DNA of 64,000 nt from Legionella sp. PC1000 (GTDB lineage Bacteria > Pseudomonadota > Gammaproteobacteria > Legionellales > Legionellaceae): contig NZ_CP059400.1 in the NCBI RefSeq assembly GCF_014109805.1, positions 186,001 to 250,000 on the forward strand, read 5' to 3'. The translations under genes were made by a program, and so were the position numbers. Below are positions 8,673 to 16,829 of this stretch, piece after piece (within the stretch, counting starts at the first letter, position 1; each line of letters begins with the position of its first letter). Under the pieces are notes generated by a model. It did not search any database. It was not told the DNA's origin and saw nothing but the letters and a program-made list of their open reading frames with translations.

Positions 8673-8772
8673 ACCTCATTACATTGAAGGTCTAGTAACA
8701 TACATTATGGATTTTAAATAGTACCTCATCCAACTTAAGGCTCTATTAACATACATTATGGCTTTTTAATTC
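8673..8772. repeat. Imperfect tandem duplication of about 50 bp in gene leader
   Basis: Two head-to-tail units start at 8673 and 8723. Both begin ACCTCAT and share AAGG and AACATACATTATGG with one indel between them. The first unit supplies, on the minus strand, the GAGGT ribosome site of the secreted protein at 8667, so the duplication copies the leader and probably the promoter. The remaining 220 bp up to the next gene are AT-rich and show nothing definite. Confidence 0.6.
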
Positions 8773-8993
8773 TCATATTTCAAACCATTTATAAGCAGTT
8801 CCCGCCAAAAAACGAGCTTTCGGCTGTTGACAACTCAAAAAAAAATTGTGGAGACACTAACTCTTCATCGCTTTTTCTAGGCGCAACCCCCCAAAATAAT
8901 TAATTGCGATGGCGTATTAAAAAGAGCTATATCATTTTTTATTCCTTAATTTAGAATGCTTAGAATAGGTTACGCTATACGTTTTGTGGACAA

Positions 8994-9554
8994 TTAGCCT
9001 TTAGTATTCAACGCAACCCAATCTGCATAAGCTTCCATAAATTTTTGCAAGAACTTTCGGGTGTCTTCTTTTTTGATGTTTCCCTGCTCGTCAAACAAAT
9101 CTGCTGCCATACCTATGTAGGTTTCAGGCTGTTGCAGGGTTGGAATATCCAGAAAGACAAATGATTGTCTTAAATGATTGTTTGCTCCAAATCCTCCAAT
9201 AGCTCCAGGAGAAACGCTGATCACTGCACCAGGCAACTTGCTCCAAATACTTTTACCATAGGGGCGAGAGCCTACATCAACTGCGTTTTTAAGCACACCA
9301 GGAACTGAGCGATTGTATTCCGGAGTAACAAACAATACACCTTGATATGTTTTCATTTGCTCACGAAATTGCACCCAAGCAGCGGCAGGTCTGTTTTCAT
9401 CATCCAGATCTTGGTTATATAGCGGCAAATCACCAATTTCCACAATTTGAGGATTTAACGACTTAGGGGCCAGGGAGATCAGCACTTTGGCCATTTTTCT
9501 GTTGTAAGATTCCTTGCGTAGGCTTCCAACAATAACCGCGATTTTTTTACTCAT
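8994..9554 (-). CDS. NADPH-dependent FMN reductase (flavodoxin-like)
   Basis: This is a 186-residue flavodoxin-fold oxidoreductase of the NADPH-dependent FMN reductase family (ChrR/YieF-like), which passes electrons from NAD(P)H through bound FMN to quinones, azo dyes or metal ions in the cytoplasm. The FMN-phosphate loop GSLRKESYNRK lies at residues 9-19 and the flavin-ring block TPEYNRSVPGVLKNAVD in the middle; both are diagnostic. I selected the ATG at 9554 because AAGGAG precedes it by eight bases; an ATG at 9587 would add eleven residues without family support. The gene is monocistronic or follows a possible small ORF at 9700-9864. The true electron acceptor is unknown. Roles in quinone protection or chromate reduction are known for relatives only. 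Confidence 0.9.
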   Translation of the reverse strand: MSKKIAVIVGSLRKESYNRKMAKVLISLAPKSLNPQIVEIGDLPLYNQDLDDENRPAAAWVQFREQMKTYQGVLFVTPEYNRSVPGVLKNAVDVGSRPYGKSIWSKLPGAVISVSPGAIGGFGANNHLRQSFVFLDIPTLQQPETYIGMAADLFDEQGNIKKEDTRKFLQKFMEAYADWVALNTKG

Positions 9555-9699
9555 ATCACGAACTCCTTGTATTTTAGGGGCCTTCATAGATCAGGCGCCA
9601 GATTCCTTATTCAAAATATCCCCGGGTTCTTTGCAAGAACTCTTCTGGGATTGGCTTATTACTTTGAACATAATTTTGCGGGCCAATGAGTTATAAGCC

Positions 9700-9864
9700 T
9701 CACTCACTTGATTGTTTTTTAATTTCACCTAATAACGCATTAATTTGTGTCATTTTATTATTACCTATTTTATTAATTATTCCAGTCACTTCAGCAACAG
9801 GATCACAAAAAATGTCCATGCAGCCAGCATGGTTTGTATTGTGTTCATCAAACAGAGGACGCAT
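9700..9864 (-). CDS. Possible small protein, 54 residues
   Basis: On the minus strand an ATG at 9864 opens a 54-codon frame with a protein-like composition: MRPLFDEHNTNHAGCMDIF, then CDPVAEVTGIINKIG and a charged tail LLGEIKKQSSE. The frame also stays open for about 27 codons upstream of the ATG, again with plausible residues, so this could be the C-terminal remnant of a longer gene. No ribosome site is visible before the ATG. It ends 145 bp before the FMN reductase on the same strand. No family was recognised. The rest of the 9555-10031 gap holds only the cold-shock terminator hairpin. Confidence 0.3.
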   Translation of the reverse strand: MRPLFDEHNTNHAGCMDIFCDPVAEVTGIINKIGNNKMTQINALLGEIKKQSSE

Positions 9865-9970
9865 AAAGTTCACAAAGTGAATAGGGAATGAAAAAGAAGC
9901 AAATCTTAATGTATAGGATTGAGGGGCAATTTTTTGCCTGAGGACTTATTTTTATAAAATTATAAGTAAA

Positions 9971-10020
9971 AAACTCCTTATCCGCTTAAATACTGTCATA
10001 TTTAAGCGAATAAGGAGTTT
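9971..10020 (-). terminator. Rho-independent terminator of the cold-shock gene
   Basis: A 22-bp stem with one mismatch (9971-9992 against 9999-10020) and a six-base loop lies 11 bp beyond the cold-shock stop codon. On the minus strand it is followed by a T-rich tract. The stem is unusually long for an intrinsic terminator. Confidence 0.85.
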
Positions 10021-10031
10021 CAGCAAATGAT

Positions 10032-10238
10032 TTAGACTACTTCAACTTCTTCAGCTTGAGGACCTTTTTGTCCGTTGCTTGGCTTGAACATTACTGTTGC
10101 ACCTTCAGCAAGAGTTTTAAACCCGCTGCCTAGAATTGCACTGAAATGCACAAAATAATCTTTACCGCCACTTTCTAAAAAACCGAAACCTTTGGACTCA
10201 TTGAACCACTTTACTGTACCACGAATTTTATCTGACAT
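10032..10238 (-). CDS. Cold-shock domain protein (CspA family)
   Basis: The 68-residue product is a single five-stranded cold-shock domain that binds single-stranded RNA or DNA and melts mRNA secondary structure. The RNP1 motif (KGFGFLES) lies at residues 16-23 and RNP2 (YFVHFSAI) at about 28-35, followed by the usual [12 protein letters not shown] and [12 protein letters not shown] end. Length and order match CspA/CspE proteins exactly. It has its own strong terminator downstream. The 228-bp region before its start, back to the MFS gene, is AT-rich and could hold a long 5' leader of the kind that controls csp mRNA, but no specific cold-box motif was identified. Confidence 0.95.
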   Translation of the reverse strand: MSDKIRGTVKWFNESKGFGFLESGGKDYFVHFSAILGSGFKTLAEGATVMFKPSNGQKGPQAEEVEVV

Positions 10239-10466
10239 GTTAATTTCCTAAATTGTTACCAGGACATTGTAGCATTATTTTATTAATTGTGCTGTTTTTT
10301 TATTAAATATTTTAAAGTTTTTTTACATTTAATATGAAAACAGGAAAATAATGCCCTCATATCATAGGGTATTTTGTTTAAAAATTCTAATCTTTTGCAA
10401 TCTTTTAGCCGTTTTCCTATAAAAGGAGACAGGGTGGGTCTTGAGGAGCTAAAGAAGTTATGGGAA

Positions 10467-11855
10467 TCAATGTTCAGGGATTTCAATTAACTCAAGACCA
10501 TCTTCTTTCTTTAGAAAAATAAAAATGATCCCTGAAAAAAAAGTAAGAATTCCAAGCATTAGAAACGCATCATGGAATATCTGGATGGATAAAACATGAT
10601 CTTCAGAATACATATAGGTGAAAAGACTCAGTAAAATTGCTGATACTGCAACACCAAAGCTTTGGGCCAATTGTTGTGTCGTACTCATAATGCTGGTTGC
10701 TGCACTCATATTGCTTTCTGTAATGTTTGCATAAGCCAAAGAATTCATTCCCGTATACTGAAGTGCAATTAGAAATCCGTATGCAAAAGTCAAAAAGGCA
10801 ATGCCATATATGGAGGAGTGTTGATTAATGGAAAAAAAAGACCAGAGGGAAATACTGACTAGCATTGTATTTAAGATTAATAAATTTTTGTAGCCAAACC
10901 AACGTAATATGTAAACTGATAAAGGTTTAACTAAAAAAACACCTAATGCAATAGGAGCGAGTAATAAACCAGATAGCTGTGGTGAATAGCCTAGCCCAAT
11001 TTGTAATAACAGAGGCAATAAAAAAGGGACTCCCCCAAAACCTAGACGGGCTAATAAATTACCTATAACCGAGACAAAAAATGTACGTATGTGTAAAAGT
11101 TCTACTCTAACAATAGGATGTTTTCTTTTATAGGAGTGCTTGGTGTATCCGCCTAATAGAAGAAGTGCAACAAAAAAAGCAGAGACGATTTGTAACATCG
11201 TAACATTTGATTCGCTGACCATAGATAAACCAAAAGTTAAGGTGGCTAATCCACTGCCAAAAAGAAGAAAGCCCAATTTATCGAGCGGAGGAACCGTACG
11301 AGGAGGCATGTAAGGTAATAATTTGCTTGATAAAATTACGGCAAGTATCCCAAAAGGAATATTGACCCAAAAGATCCAACGCCAGGAAAAACGCTCGGTA
11401 ATAATTCCACCTAGTAAAGGTCCAAGCATTAATCCCAAAGAGGCAACCATTACTACGATACTCATTTTTGCGATTAATTCATGTCGCTCACAAGTCCGTA
11501 AAATAATGAGGCGACCAATAGGCATGGTGAGGGAACCCCCCAAGCCCTGCATAATGCGTGCACATATTAATTCTTCCAAGCTATTAGTGAATCCACACCA
11601 AACAGAACTTAAGGTAAAAACAGAGATCGCCGTAATAAAAACGATTTTCATGCCAAATTTATCAGCGATCCAGCCGCTGATCGGAATAAAAATTGCCAAA
11701 CTCATAAGATAGCTGATCAGTGCTAATTTCAAATCAACTGGATTGACGTTTAAACTCTGCGCCATAACAGGGATAGCAGTGTTAATAATGGTTGTATCAA
11801 CTGCCTCCATAAACATGGCAAAAGAGACAATGAATAAAATGATATTTTTTTTCAT
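10467..11855 (-). CDS. MFS multidrug exporter, DHA2 (EmrB/QacA) family
   Basis: This 462-residue, roughly 14-span inner-membrane protein is a proton-driven drug or metabolite exporter of the DHA2 family. Family marks are the first-span AVDTTIINTAIPVM block (residues 18-31), motif A GWIADKFGMK after span 2, the RIMQGLGGSLTMPIG stretch, and motif C LGLMLGPLLGGII in span 5. The sequence is full length for the family, with no frameshift. No EmrA-type membrane fusion gene or TetR/MarR regulator is adjacent, so the partner and substrate cannot be deduced. It precedes the cold-shock gene by 228 bp on the same strand, but separate promoters are likely. Confidence 0.9.
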   Translation of the reverse strand: MKKNIILFIVSFAMFMEAVDTTIINTAIPVMAQSLNVNPVDLKLALISYLMSLAIFIPISGWIADKFGMKIVFITAISVFTLSSVWCGFTNSLEELICARIMQGLGGSLTMPIGRLIILRTCERHELIAKMSIVVMVASLGLMLGPLLGGIITERFSWRWIFWVNIPFGILAVILSSKLLPYMPPRTVPPLDKLGFLLFGSGLATLTFGLSMVSESNVTMLQIVSAFFVALLLLGGYTKHSYKRKHPIVRVELLHIRTFFVSVIGNLLARLGFGGVPFLLPLLLQIGLGYSPQLSGLLLAPIALGVFLVKPLSVYILRWFGYKNLLILNTMLVSISLWSFFSINQHSSIYGIAFLTFAYGFLIALQYTGMNSLAYANITESNMSAATSIMSTTQQLAQSFGVAVSAILLSLFTYMYSEDHVLSIQIFHDAFLMLGILTFFSGIIFIFLKKEDGLELIEIPEH

Positions 11856-11989
11856 AGATTCAGTATAGCAATCGGGAAGAGCCTCTGCATAGAGTTGTAT
11901 TTTTAAGCCTGGTTGCTTGCAACCACGATATTTTCAGAATGTTCCCGTTAGTTTCCGGCTGGAAGTAGCCAGGCTACATAGGACAAGAT

Positions 11990-12565
11990 CTACGGAAAAG
12001 TAGCACCCTGTGTTTTACCATGTTGTGTTGAAGTGTCATAATTTGTATCCCAGGTATTATGTTTCTTCACGATACCTTGAGTTGTACTTTCAATGGTCGA
12101 TTGCAGTATCTGACAAGAAGACATAGGTGGGATCTGTAATAAGGCTTCTTCTATTTCAGTGGCCACTTCCTTACCATTATTTCCGTGCCCCTCTTCATGT
12201 TTACTCAAATTAGCAAGGTAAGTTTCCCACTTTAATTGAGACTCAGCACTTCCATGATCCTTGTCTTCCCATTCAGGCAAGATGGTCACAATATTCGCGC
12301 TTACATTGATTTCGGTAATATAACAAGGATTTTGCGTGGGATTATCATAATGCCATCGATAGCTCCAATTGATATGCCACGATGTTTTTGCATCGTAACG
12401 TTTATCTGTAGAAAAAGGCCCTAACTCATTAAGATGGTTACGCAATTCTTGTTCCGTTGTTCCGGTTACTTTATAAAAAGTCTGGGTAGTATAGATAGAA
12501 GGTGTTGCAAAGATTTTTGCATTAAAAATCATAAGCAGAAGTAAAACAAAGGTAAGTTTTTTCAT
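11990..12565 (-). CDS. Secreted DUF922-type putative zinc protease
   Basis: The protein is 191 residues with a Sec signal peptide (KKLTFVLLLLMIFNAKIFA). The mature part resembles the DUF922 family of predicted secreted Zn-dependent proteases: an N-terminal beta region with TFYKVTGTTEQELRNHLNELGP and TSWHINWSYRW, then a helix carrying LSKHEEGHGNNGKE, where HEEGH gives an HExxH metal site at about residues 124-128. A Cys pair (PCYI and SSCQI) could form a disulphide. It probably acts in the periplasm or outside the cell. It stands alone on the minus strand, and its substrate is unknown. I am confident of the motif and moderately confident of the family assignment. Confidence 0.75.
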   Translation of the reverse strand: MKKLTFVLLLLMIFNAKIFATPSIYTTQTFYKVTGTTEQELRNHLNELGPFSTDKRYDAKTSWHINWSYRWHYDNPTQNPCYITEINVSANIVTILPEWEDKDHGSAESQLKWETYLANLSKHEEGHGNNGKEVATEIEEALLQIPPMSSCQILQSTIESTTQGIVKKHNTWDTNYDTSTQHGKTQGATFP

Positions 12566-12598
12566 TGTTTATTACCTTATAATCGAATGAGCGACCTT

Positions 12599-12616
12599 GT
12601 TGAGCCAATGCTCAAC
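12599..12616. repeat. Short perfect hairpin GTTGAGC-CAAT-GCTCAAC
   Basis: A 7-bp perfect stem with a four-base loop lies 34 bp upstream of the DUF922 gene start, in the gap 12566-12884. It is probably a REP-like intergenic hairpin. The rest of the gap is AT-rich sequence followed by the larger REP palindrome at 12783-12868. Confidence 0.5.
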
Positions 12617-12782
12617 CTACAGAGCGAACGCACTACTTCGCAATACATTGTTCATTTATTGAGCAATTATAAATGATTATCCTTAAATTATTATTAATCA
12701 AAATAGCCCAACTGTGTGAGGGGTATTGCGTCATTCAATTCTGGCCTGTCATGAAAATCAAAATAACAAAGGGATTTAAACG

Positions 12783-12868
12783 GTACCCTGGGGGAAGCGC
12801 AGCGTAACCCAGGATTGAAAAGTTCATTCATGTCCATAACCCGGGTTTCGCTACGCTTCAACCAGTAT
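12783..12868. repeat. REP-like palindrome (GAAGCG...AACCC type)
   Basis: The left arm holds CCTGGGGGAAGCGCAGCGTAA and then CCCAGG; the right arm, read on the other strand, has GGTTGAAGCGTAGCGAAACC and then CGGG. The arms are imperfect inverted copies separated by about 20 bp. Related arms occur at 16252-16325, 26793-26875, 29784-29867 and around the IS element at 34664-35615. It lies just past the stop of rep. Confidence 0.7.
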
Positions 12869-12884
12869 CTACATTAAGCTCAAA

Positions 12885-14888
12885 TCACGATTCACTCAAC
12901 AAACTTTTCAATCCTGCTAAATGTGATTTAGCCAAGTTTTTTGATTGCTCTTCGGACCGTTCGCTGTTTTTACCAAACCATTCTAAATGTTCCGTAGGCA
13001 ATTCATCTAAAAATCTGCTTGGCAAACAATCTTGCAGCTCACCAGCACGGCGTCTTTGCTTGGCTAAGGTAAAACACAATCCTTTTTGTGCTCGGGTAAT
13101 TCCAACATACGCCAAGCGTCTTTCTTCTTCAATTTGATCTTCGTCAATGCTCACACGATGGGGTAATAACTCTTCTTCCATACCCACTAAATAAACGTAA
13201 GGAAACTCCAACCCCTTTGATGCATGTAACGTCATGAGTTGTAAGGACTCAGTATCATATTCATCTGCTTGCTCCAGAATATCGATTAAAATTAATTTAT
13301 TAATTACTTCTGCTAAAGTCTGTTCTGAATTCTTTGCTAATAAACGCCCAATCCATTCTAACAACTCCCAGACATTGTCCATCTTCTTTTGCGCCTTTGC
13401 GGGAGTATCGCATTGTTCGTAAATGTAGGCTTCATAACCACTGTCTTCTACCATTTGTTTCAAATGCTCAATAATCGATCCTGTAGTTAATCGTTTTTTT
13501 ATTTCTTCTATCCAGGATTTAAAAACAAGCAACGCCGCACGGGGTTTATCTGCAATACATTCACTAAGCGCCAGGTGGTCTGCTGCAGTGTAAAGGCTTA
13601 CTCCTCTACTTTGAGCATAATGACCTAACGCATCAAGGCTGGCCTCGCCAATGCCGCGTTTGGGGGTGTTAATCACTCTTAAAAAAGCCGCATCATCTGC
13701 TTCATTGCACAGTAATTTCAGATAGGCAAATACATCTTTAACTTCAGTTTTGGCAAACCACGACTGGCCGCCGCTGATTGTATAAGGGATACTATAATGA
13801 CGGAGTACTTTTTCAAATACGCGCGACTGATGATTGCCACGGTATAAAATTGCATAATCGCCATATTGGGTTCTTAAGCGCAATTTATGGCTGATTAAAT
13901 CAGCAATTACTTGTTCCGCTTCATCATTTTCATCCTTGCAACGAATAACGCGTAAGAGTTCTCCTTGACCAAACTCGCTCCATAACTTTTTTTCAAACAG
14001 ATGCGGATTGTTTGCAATAAGGTGGTTGGCAGTGTGTAAAATAATGTTAGTCGAACGGTAGTTTTGCTCTAACTTGATAATTTTTAACTGTGGGTAATCA
14101 TGCTGTAATTGTTTCAAATTTTCAGGTTTTGCACCTCGCCAGGCGTAAATGGATTGATCATCATCACCCACTACAGTAAAGCGTGCTTGGATTCCGGTTA
14201 ATTTTTTTACCAAGAGGTATTGGCTGGTATTCGAATCTTGATATTCATCTACCAATAAATGGCGAATTTTATTTTGCCAATACTCTAATACGGAAGGATG
14301 TTCATTCAATAGACTGACCGGAAGACGAATTAAATCATCAAAATCAATCGCATTATATGCCTTAAGTGCTTGCTGGTACCGTGGGTACAACAATGCAGCT
14401 TCTTCATAAAAAGGAGTGTCTGATTGATTTTTAATGACGTGCTCTGGGGTAAGAAGATCATTTTTCCAGCGCGAAATTTGTTGTTGAATCTGGAAAATAA
14501 ACTCACGTTCAGTTGCTTTATTTGCAGGTAAAAAGCCACGTAAGATTTGCAAACAATCTTCACTGTCAAAAATAGAAAATCCTTTTTTCAGATCACATAA
14601 GTTATAATCACGCTTGATAATACTTAAGCCTAAGGTATGGAAGGTTGCTATTTTTAAACCGCGACGACTGGCTGCCGGCAGAACGGCGGCAACGCGAGTA
14701 CGCATTTCATTGGCTGCTTTGTTAGTAAATGTAACTGCACATACTGTATTGGCGGTATAGCCGCACGTGTTAATTAGATAGCCTATTTTTTGCGTTATTA
14801 CTCGTGTTTTACCGCTTCCAGCCCCAGCAAGTACTAATAAGGGTCCGTCTATATAACGTACTGCTGCCATTTGTTGGCCATTCAACAT
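12885..14888 (-). CDS. rep: ATP-dependent DNA helicase Rep
   Basis: This is a superfamily 1A 3'-5' helicase that helps forks restart and clears proteins from DNA. The 667-residue length and motifs fit Rep better than UvrD: motif I AGAGSGKTRVI at residues 20-30, Ia AVTFTNKAANEM, motif II LLVDEYQDSN, motif III VVGDDDQSIYAWRGA, motif IV EQNYRS, motif V TLHASKGLEFPYV and motif VI RRLAYVGITRAQ. The start ATG at 14888 gives MLNGQQMAAV, the usual Rep opening. A 49-residue gene lies 65 bp upstream on the same strand and may be co-transcribed. All catalytic motifs are intact. Confidence 0.93.
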   Translation of the reverse strand: MLNGQQMAAVRYIDGPLLVLAGAGSGKTRVITQKIGYLINTCGYTANTVCAVTFTNKAANEMRTRVAAVLPAASRRGLKIATFHTLGLSIIKRDYNLCDLKKGFSIFDSEDCLQILRGFLPANKATEREFIFQIQQQISRWKNDLLTPEHVIKNQSDTPFYEEAALLYPRYQQALKAYNAIDFDDLIRLPVSLLNEHPSVLEYWQNKIRHLLVDEYQDSNTSQYLLVKKLTGIQARFTVVGDDDQSIYAWRGAKPENLKQLQHDYPQLKIIKLEQNYRSTNIILHTANHLIANNPHLFEKKLWSEFGQGELLRVIRCKDENDEAEQVIADLISHKLRLRTQYGDYAILYRGNHQSRVFEKVLRHYSIPYTISGGQSWFAKTEVKDVFAYLKLLCNEADDAAFLRVINTPKRGIGEASLDALGHYAQSRGVSLYTAADHLALSECIADKPRAALLVFKSWIEEIKKRLTTGSIIEHLKQMVEDSGYEAYIYEQCDTPAKAQKKMDNVWELLEWIGRLLAKNSEQTLAEVINKLILIDILEQADEYDTESLQLMTLHASKGLEFPYVYLVGMEEELLPHRVSIDEDQIEEERRLAYVGITRAQKGLCFTLAKQRRRAGELQDCLPSRFLDELPTEHLEWFGKNSERSEEQSKNLAKSHLAGLKSLLSES

Positions 14889-14953
14889 CTTAAAGATTTC
14901 TCACTCAAAAAAAGAGAGCGATTATTGCCTGCTTAGGTAGTATGAATCAACTA

Positions 14954-15103
14954 TTAATTAATAGACCGTTCAACATCAAATTCTTCTTCTGTATCTATTT
15001 CAATAAAGTCAGGTTTGGTTTCTGGTTCTTTTGGTTCTTCAATACCAAAAAAGACTTTATCAATTGTTTTGAATAAAGGTGCAAGGATATTTTTATCGAT
15101 CAT
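14954..15103 (-). CDS. Small acidic protein upstream of rep, 49 residues
   Basis: This 49-codon frame is below the size normally screened but has the marks of a gene. The ATG at 15103 is preceded by AAAGGA with seven bases spacing. The product opens MIDKNILAPLFKTIDKVFFGI, likely an amphipathic helix, and continues with Pro, Glu and Asp-rich sequence (EEPKEPETKPDF, then IDTEEEFDVERSIN). It has no signal peptide or membrane span. It lies 65 bp upstream of rep on the same strand, so it may form an operon with it. I recognise no family. Possible roles are a short protein-interaction peptide or a translated leader. The remaining region to hslO (15104-15394) holds a long palindrome. Confidence 0.6.
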   Translation of the reverse strand: MIDKNILAPLFKTIDKVFFGIEEPKEPETKPDFIEIDTEEEFDVERSIN

Positions 15104-15225
15104 GATTTAGTCCTTTAAGTTTTCAGAGGGATGTTTTAAAAGCATAGTTCAAGATAATTTTTTCTCCAGGAAAATTGCAAAAAAATTATGTTATACTTTA
15201 CGCGCCACGAGATTTGCTTTGGGGG

Positions 15226-15358
15226 CTGTTTCTATGTCTGCTATCTAGGTCAAACTGTCCTGATTTTTTAGGCTCCGATACCCACATACATTATGTATAC
15301 TGCGCTTCGGTGCTCAAAAATCAAACTATTTTGACTCAAGCGAGCGACATGGAAACAG
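15226..15358. repeat. Long imperfect palindromic element (copy 1)
   Basis: This 133-bp element begins CTGTTTCTATGTC and ends with the inverted counterpart GACATGGAAACAG. Inside are matching GGTCAAA / TTTGACTC, TGATTTTT / AAAAATCA and GGCTCCGATAC / CGCTTCGGTGCTC pairs. The centre is an alternating purine-pyrimidine stretch around ACATACATTATGTATAC. The same layout recurs at 58088-58225. It lies 37 bp before the hslO start and could form a long cruciform or RNA hairpin in the hslO leader. Confidence 0.75.
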
Positions 15359-15394
15359 TCCTTGGTTTTGCTGTAATTTTATATTGAGTCCATT

Positions 15395-16243
15395 ATGAAA
15401 GAATCTGATACCCTTCAACGCTTTATTTTTGAACACGCCAACATTCGCGGTGAAATTGTTCATATCGAACATACTTACCAAGCCATTATGAACCAGCGGA
15501 ACTACCCGCCAATGGTTAAAAATTTGTTGGGAGAAGCTATAGTTTCTTGTCTGCTTTTGGCATCCACTATTAAATTTCAAGGCAGTTTAAATTTACAATT
15601 TCAAGGCGATAAACGACTTCCTTTATTATTAGTACAATGTGATCATGAGTTTAATGTAAGAGGGTTTGCCCAATTTATTGAAAATCTGGAAACTGAAGAA
15701 TACGCTTCTGCTTTTCTCAAAGGACAGATGGTTATTACCATTAACCAATACAATCAAACAAACTCATATCAAAGTATGGTTCCAATTCAATCAACATCCA
15801 TGAGTGAGAATTTAATGAACTATTTTGCTCAATCCGAGCAAGTATCCACTCAAGTTTGGTTGGCAGTGAATGATTATGCTGCAGCCGGAATGTTACTGCA
15901 GTTAATGCCTGGTCAAGATACGGTACAAAGAGAGCAATTTTGGGAGTATGCCGTACACTTAGGACAAACGGTAAGTGGCCATGAGTTACTCACTTTAGAT
16001 AATGAAACATTACTTTACCGCCTTTATCATGAAACGGAACTCAGAATATTTGATAGCCGTAAAACCCAATTTAAGTGCCGTTGCAGTTTAGAAAAAATGA
16101 AGCAAGTGTTAGCCGTTTTAGGTGAGGAAGAGGCAAAAGAATTATTAAAGGAGCAAGGTGAAGTGGCGATTCAGTGTGATTTTTGCAATAAGAAATATAC
16201 TTTTGATCCTATTGATGTAACGATGCTATTTCATAAAGGATGA
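15395..16243 (+). CDS. hslO: Redox-activated chaperone Hsp33
   Basis: Hsp33 is a cytoplasmic holdase that becomes active when oxidative stress and heat release its zinc and form disulphides. The 282-residue protein has the N-terminal RFIFEHANIRGEIVHIE block, the ISCLLLAST-like region with Leu-rich helix, the central MPGQ and HLGQTVSGHELL linker, and the four zinc cysteines at its C-terminus: C-X-C (KCRCS, near 227-229) and C-X2-C (CDFCNKKY, near 260-263). The spacing is that of functional Hsp33. A 133-bp palindrome lies immediately upstream and may influence expression. The downstream neighbour is convergent, separated by a REP-like hairpin. Confidence 0.95.
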   Translation: MKESDTLQRFIFEHANIRGEIVHIEHTYQAIMNQRNYPPMVKNLLGEAIVSCLLLASTIKFQGSLNLQFQGDKRLPLLLVQCDHEFNVRGFAQFIENLETEEYASAFLKGQMVITINQYNQTNSYQSMVPIQSTSMSENLMNYFAQSEQVSTQVWLAVNDYAAAGMLLQLMPGQDTVQREQFWEYAVHLGQTVSGHELLTLDNETLLYRLYHETELRIFDSRKTQFKCRCSLEKMKQVLAVLGEEEAKELLKEQGEVAIQCDFCNKKYTFDPIDVTMLFHKG

Positions 16244-16251
16244 GAACCAGT

Positions 16252-16325
16252 AATCCCTGGGTATAGGCAAAAGCCATAACCTGAGGAGCATTATCCGCTC
16301 CACTACGGTAACCCAGGTTATAACA
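16252..16325. repeat. REP-like nested hairpin between convergent genes
   Basis: ATAACCTG (16276-16283) pairs with CAGGTTAT (16314-16321), and inside it GGAGC (16285-16289) pairs with GCTCC (16297-16301). CCCTGGG at the left edge and AACCCAGG at the right match the REP family seen elsewhere here. Its place between hslO and a minus-strand gene suggests a bidirectional terminator role. Confidence 0.6.
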
Positions 16326-16331
16326 AGTTAT

Positions 16332-16829
16332 TTATTGCAATGTAAATTTTATAGAAGATAAGATTTCCTGGTTGGATTGAATGAGTTCTACACATTCCCC
16401 ACGCATTGCTTGTAATACTTGTCTTAATGTAAGAAATTGTTCGCTGAGTTGAATGTAGAGATCCGCTGTATGCTTTCCTTCTAACTCTCCGATTGTTAAA
16501 TAAGCTGCTTGTCCCATTTCAGAAAAATAATCAAGACTGACATGGCGTCTCTTGGCAATTCCTGGAAATAGTCCACAAAAGAGCAAGCTTTTATCCCCTA
16601 CATCGCGTAATAATTCCATTTGCAATGTTTTTGGCCTATGCATTGATTCAAGAAAATCGAGTGCAACGATAGATTCAATGAGTTTAGGCCCTTGGGAAAA
16701 GCGCATTAATAAAAATACTAAATAACTTTCAGTATTTTCCGTTAACATCAGCTGGGTTGCAGCTTGCGCCTCATTAACTAATGCATGCCATTGGCTAATG
16801 TCAGTGGGATGTAAAATTAGTTGTTTCAT
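16332..16829 (-). CDS. Conserved-looking hypothetical protein, 165 residues
   Basis: This soluble, mostly helical protein has no signal peptide or membrane span and no motif I recognise. It opens MKQLILHPTDISQWHALVNEA and contains ESYLVFLLMRFSQGPKLIE, AKRRHVSLDYFSEMGQAAYL and a final helix with LRQVLQAMRGECVELIQS. The composition is that of a well-folded alpha protein. It lies between hslO (convergent) and typA (divergent). From memory, a small conserved protein at about this place in Legionella genomes (lpg2832 in L. pneumophila) is counted among the few core Dot/Icm effectors; whether this gene is that orthologue is a guess from position and would need a homology search. Confidence 0.75.
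   Translation of the reverse strand: MKQLILHPTDISQWHALVNEAQAATQLMLTENTESYLVFLLMRFSQGPKLIESIVALDFLESMHRPKTLQMELLRDVGDKSLLFCGLFPGIAKRRHVSLDYFSEMGQAAYLTIGELEGKHTADLYIQLSEQFLTLRQVLQAMRGECVELIQSNQEILSSIKFTLQ

Noticed and set aside
9686-9880. A 64-codon plus-strand frame after the FMN reductase gene.
   Set aside because: The opposite strand has the more protein-like sequence, and this frame has no ribosome site.
10283-10486. A 67-codon minus-strand frame overlapping the end of the MFS transporter gene.
   Set aside because: Composition is not protein-like, there is no ribosome site, and it occupies the likely cold-shock leader.
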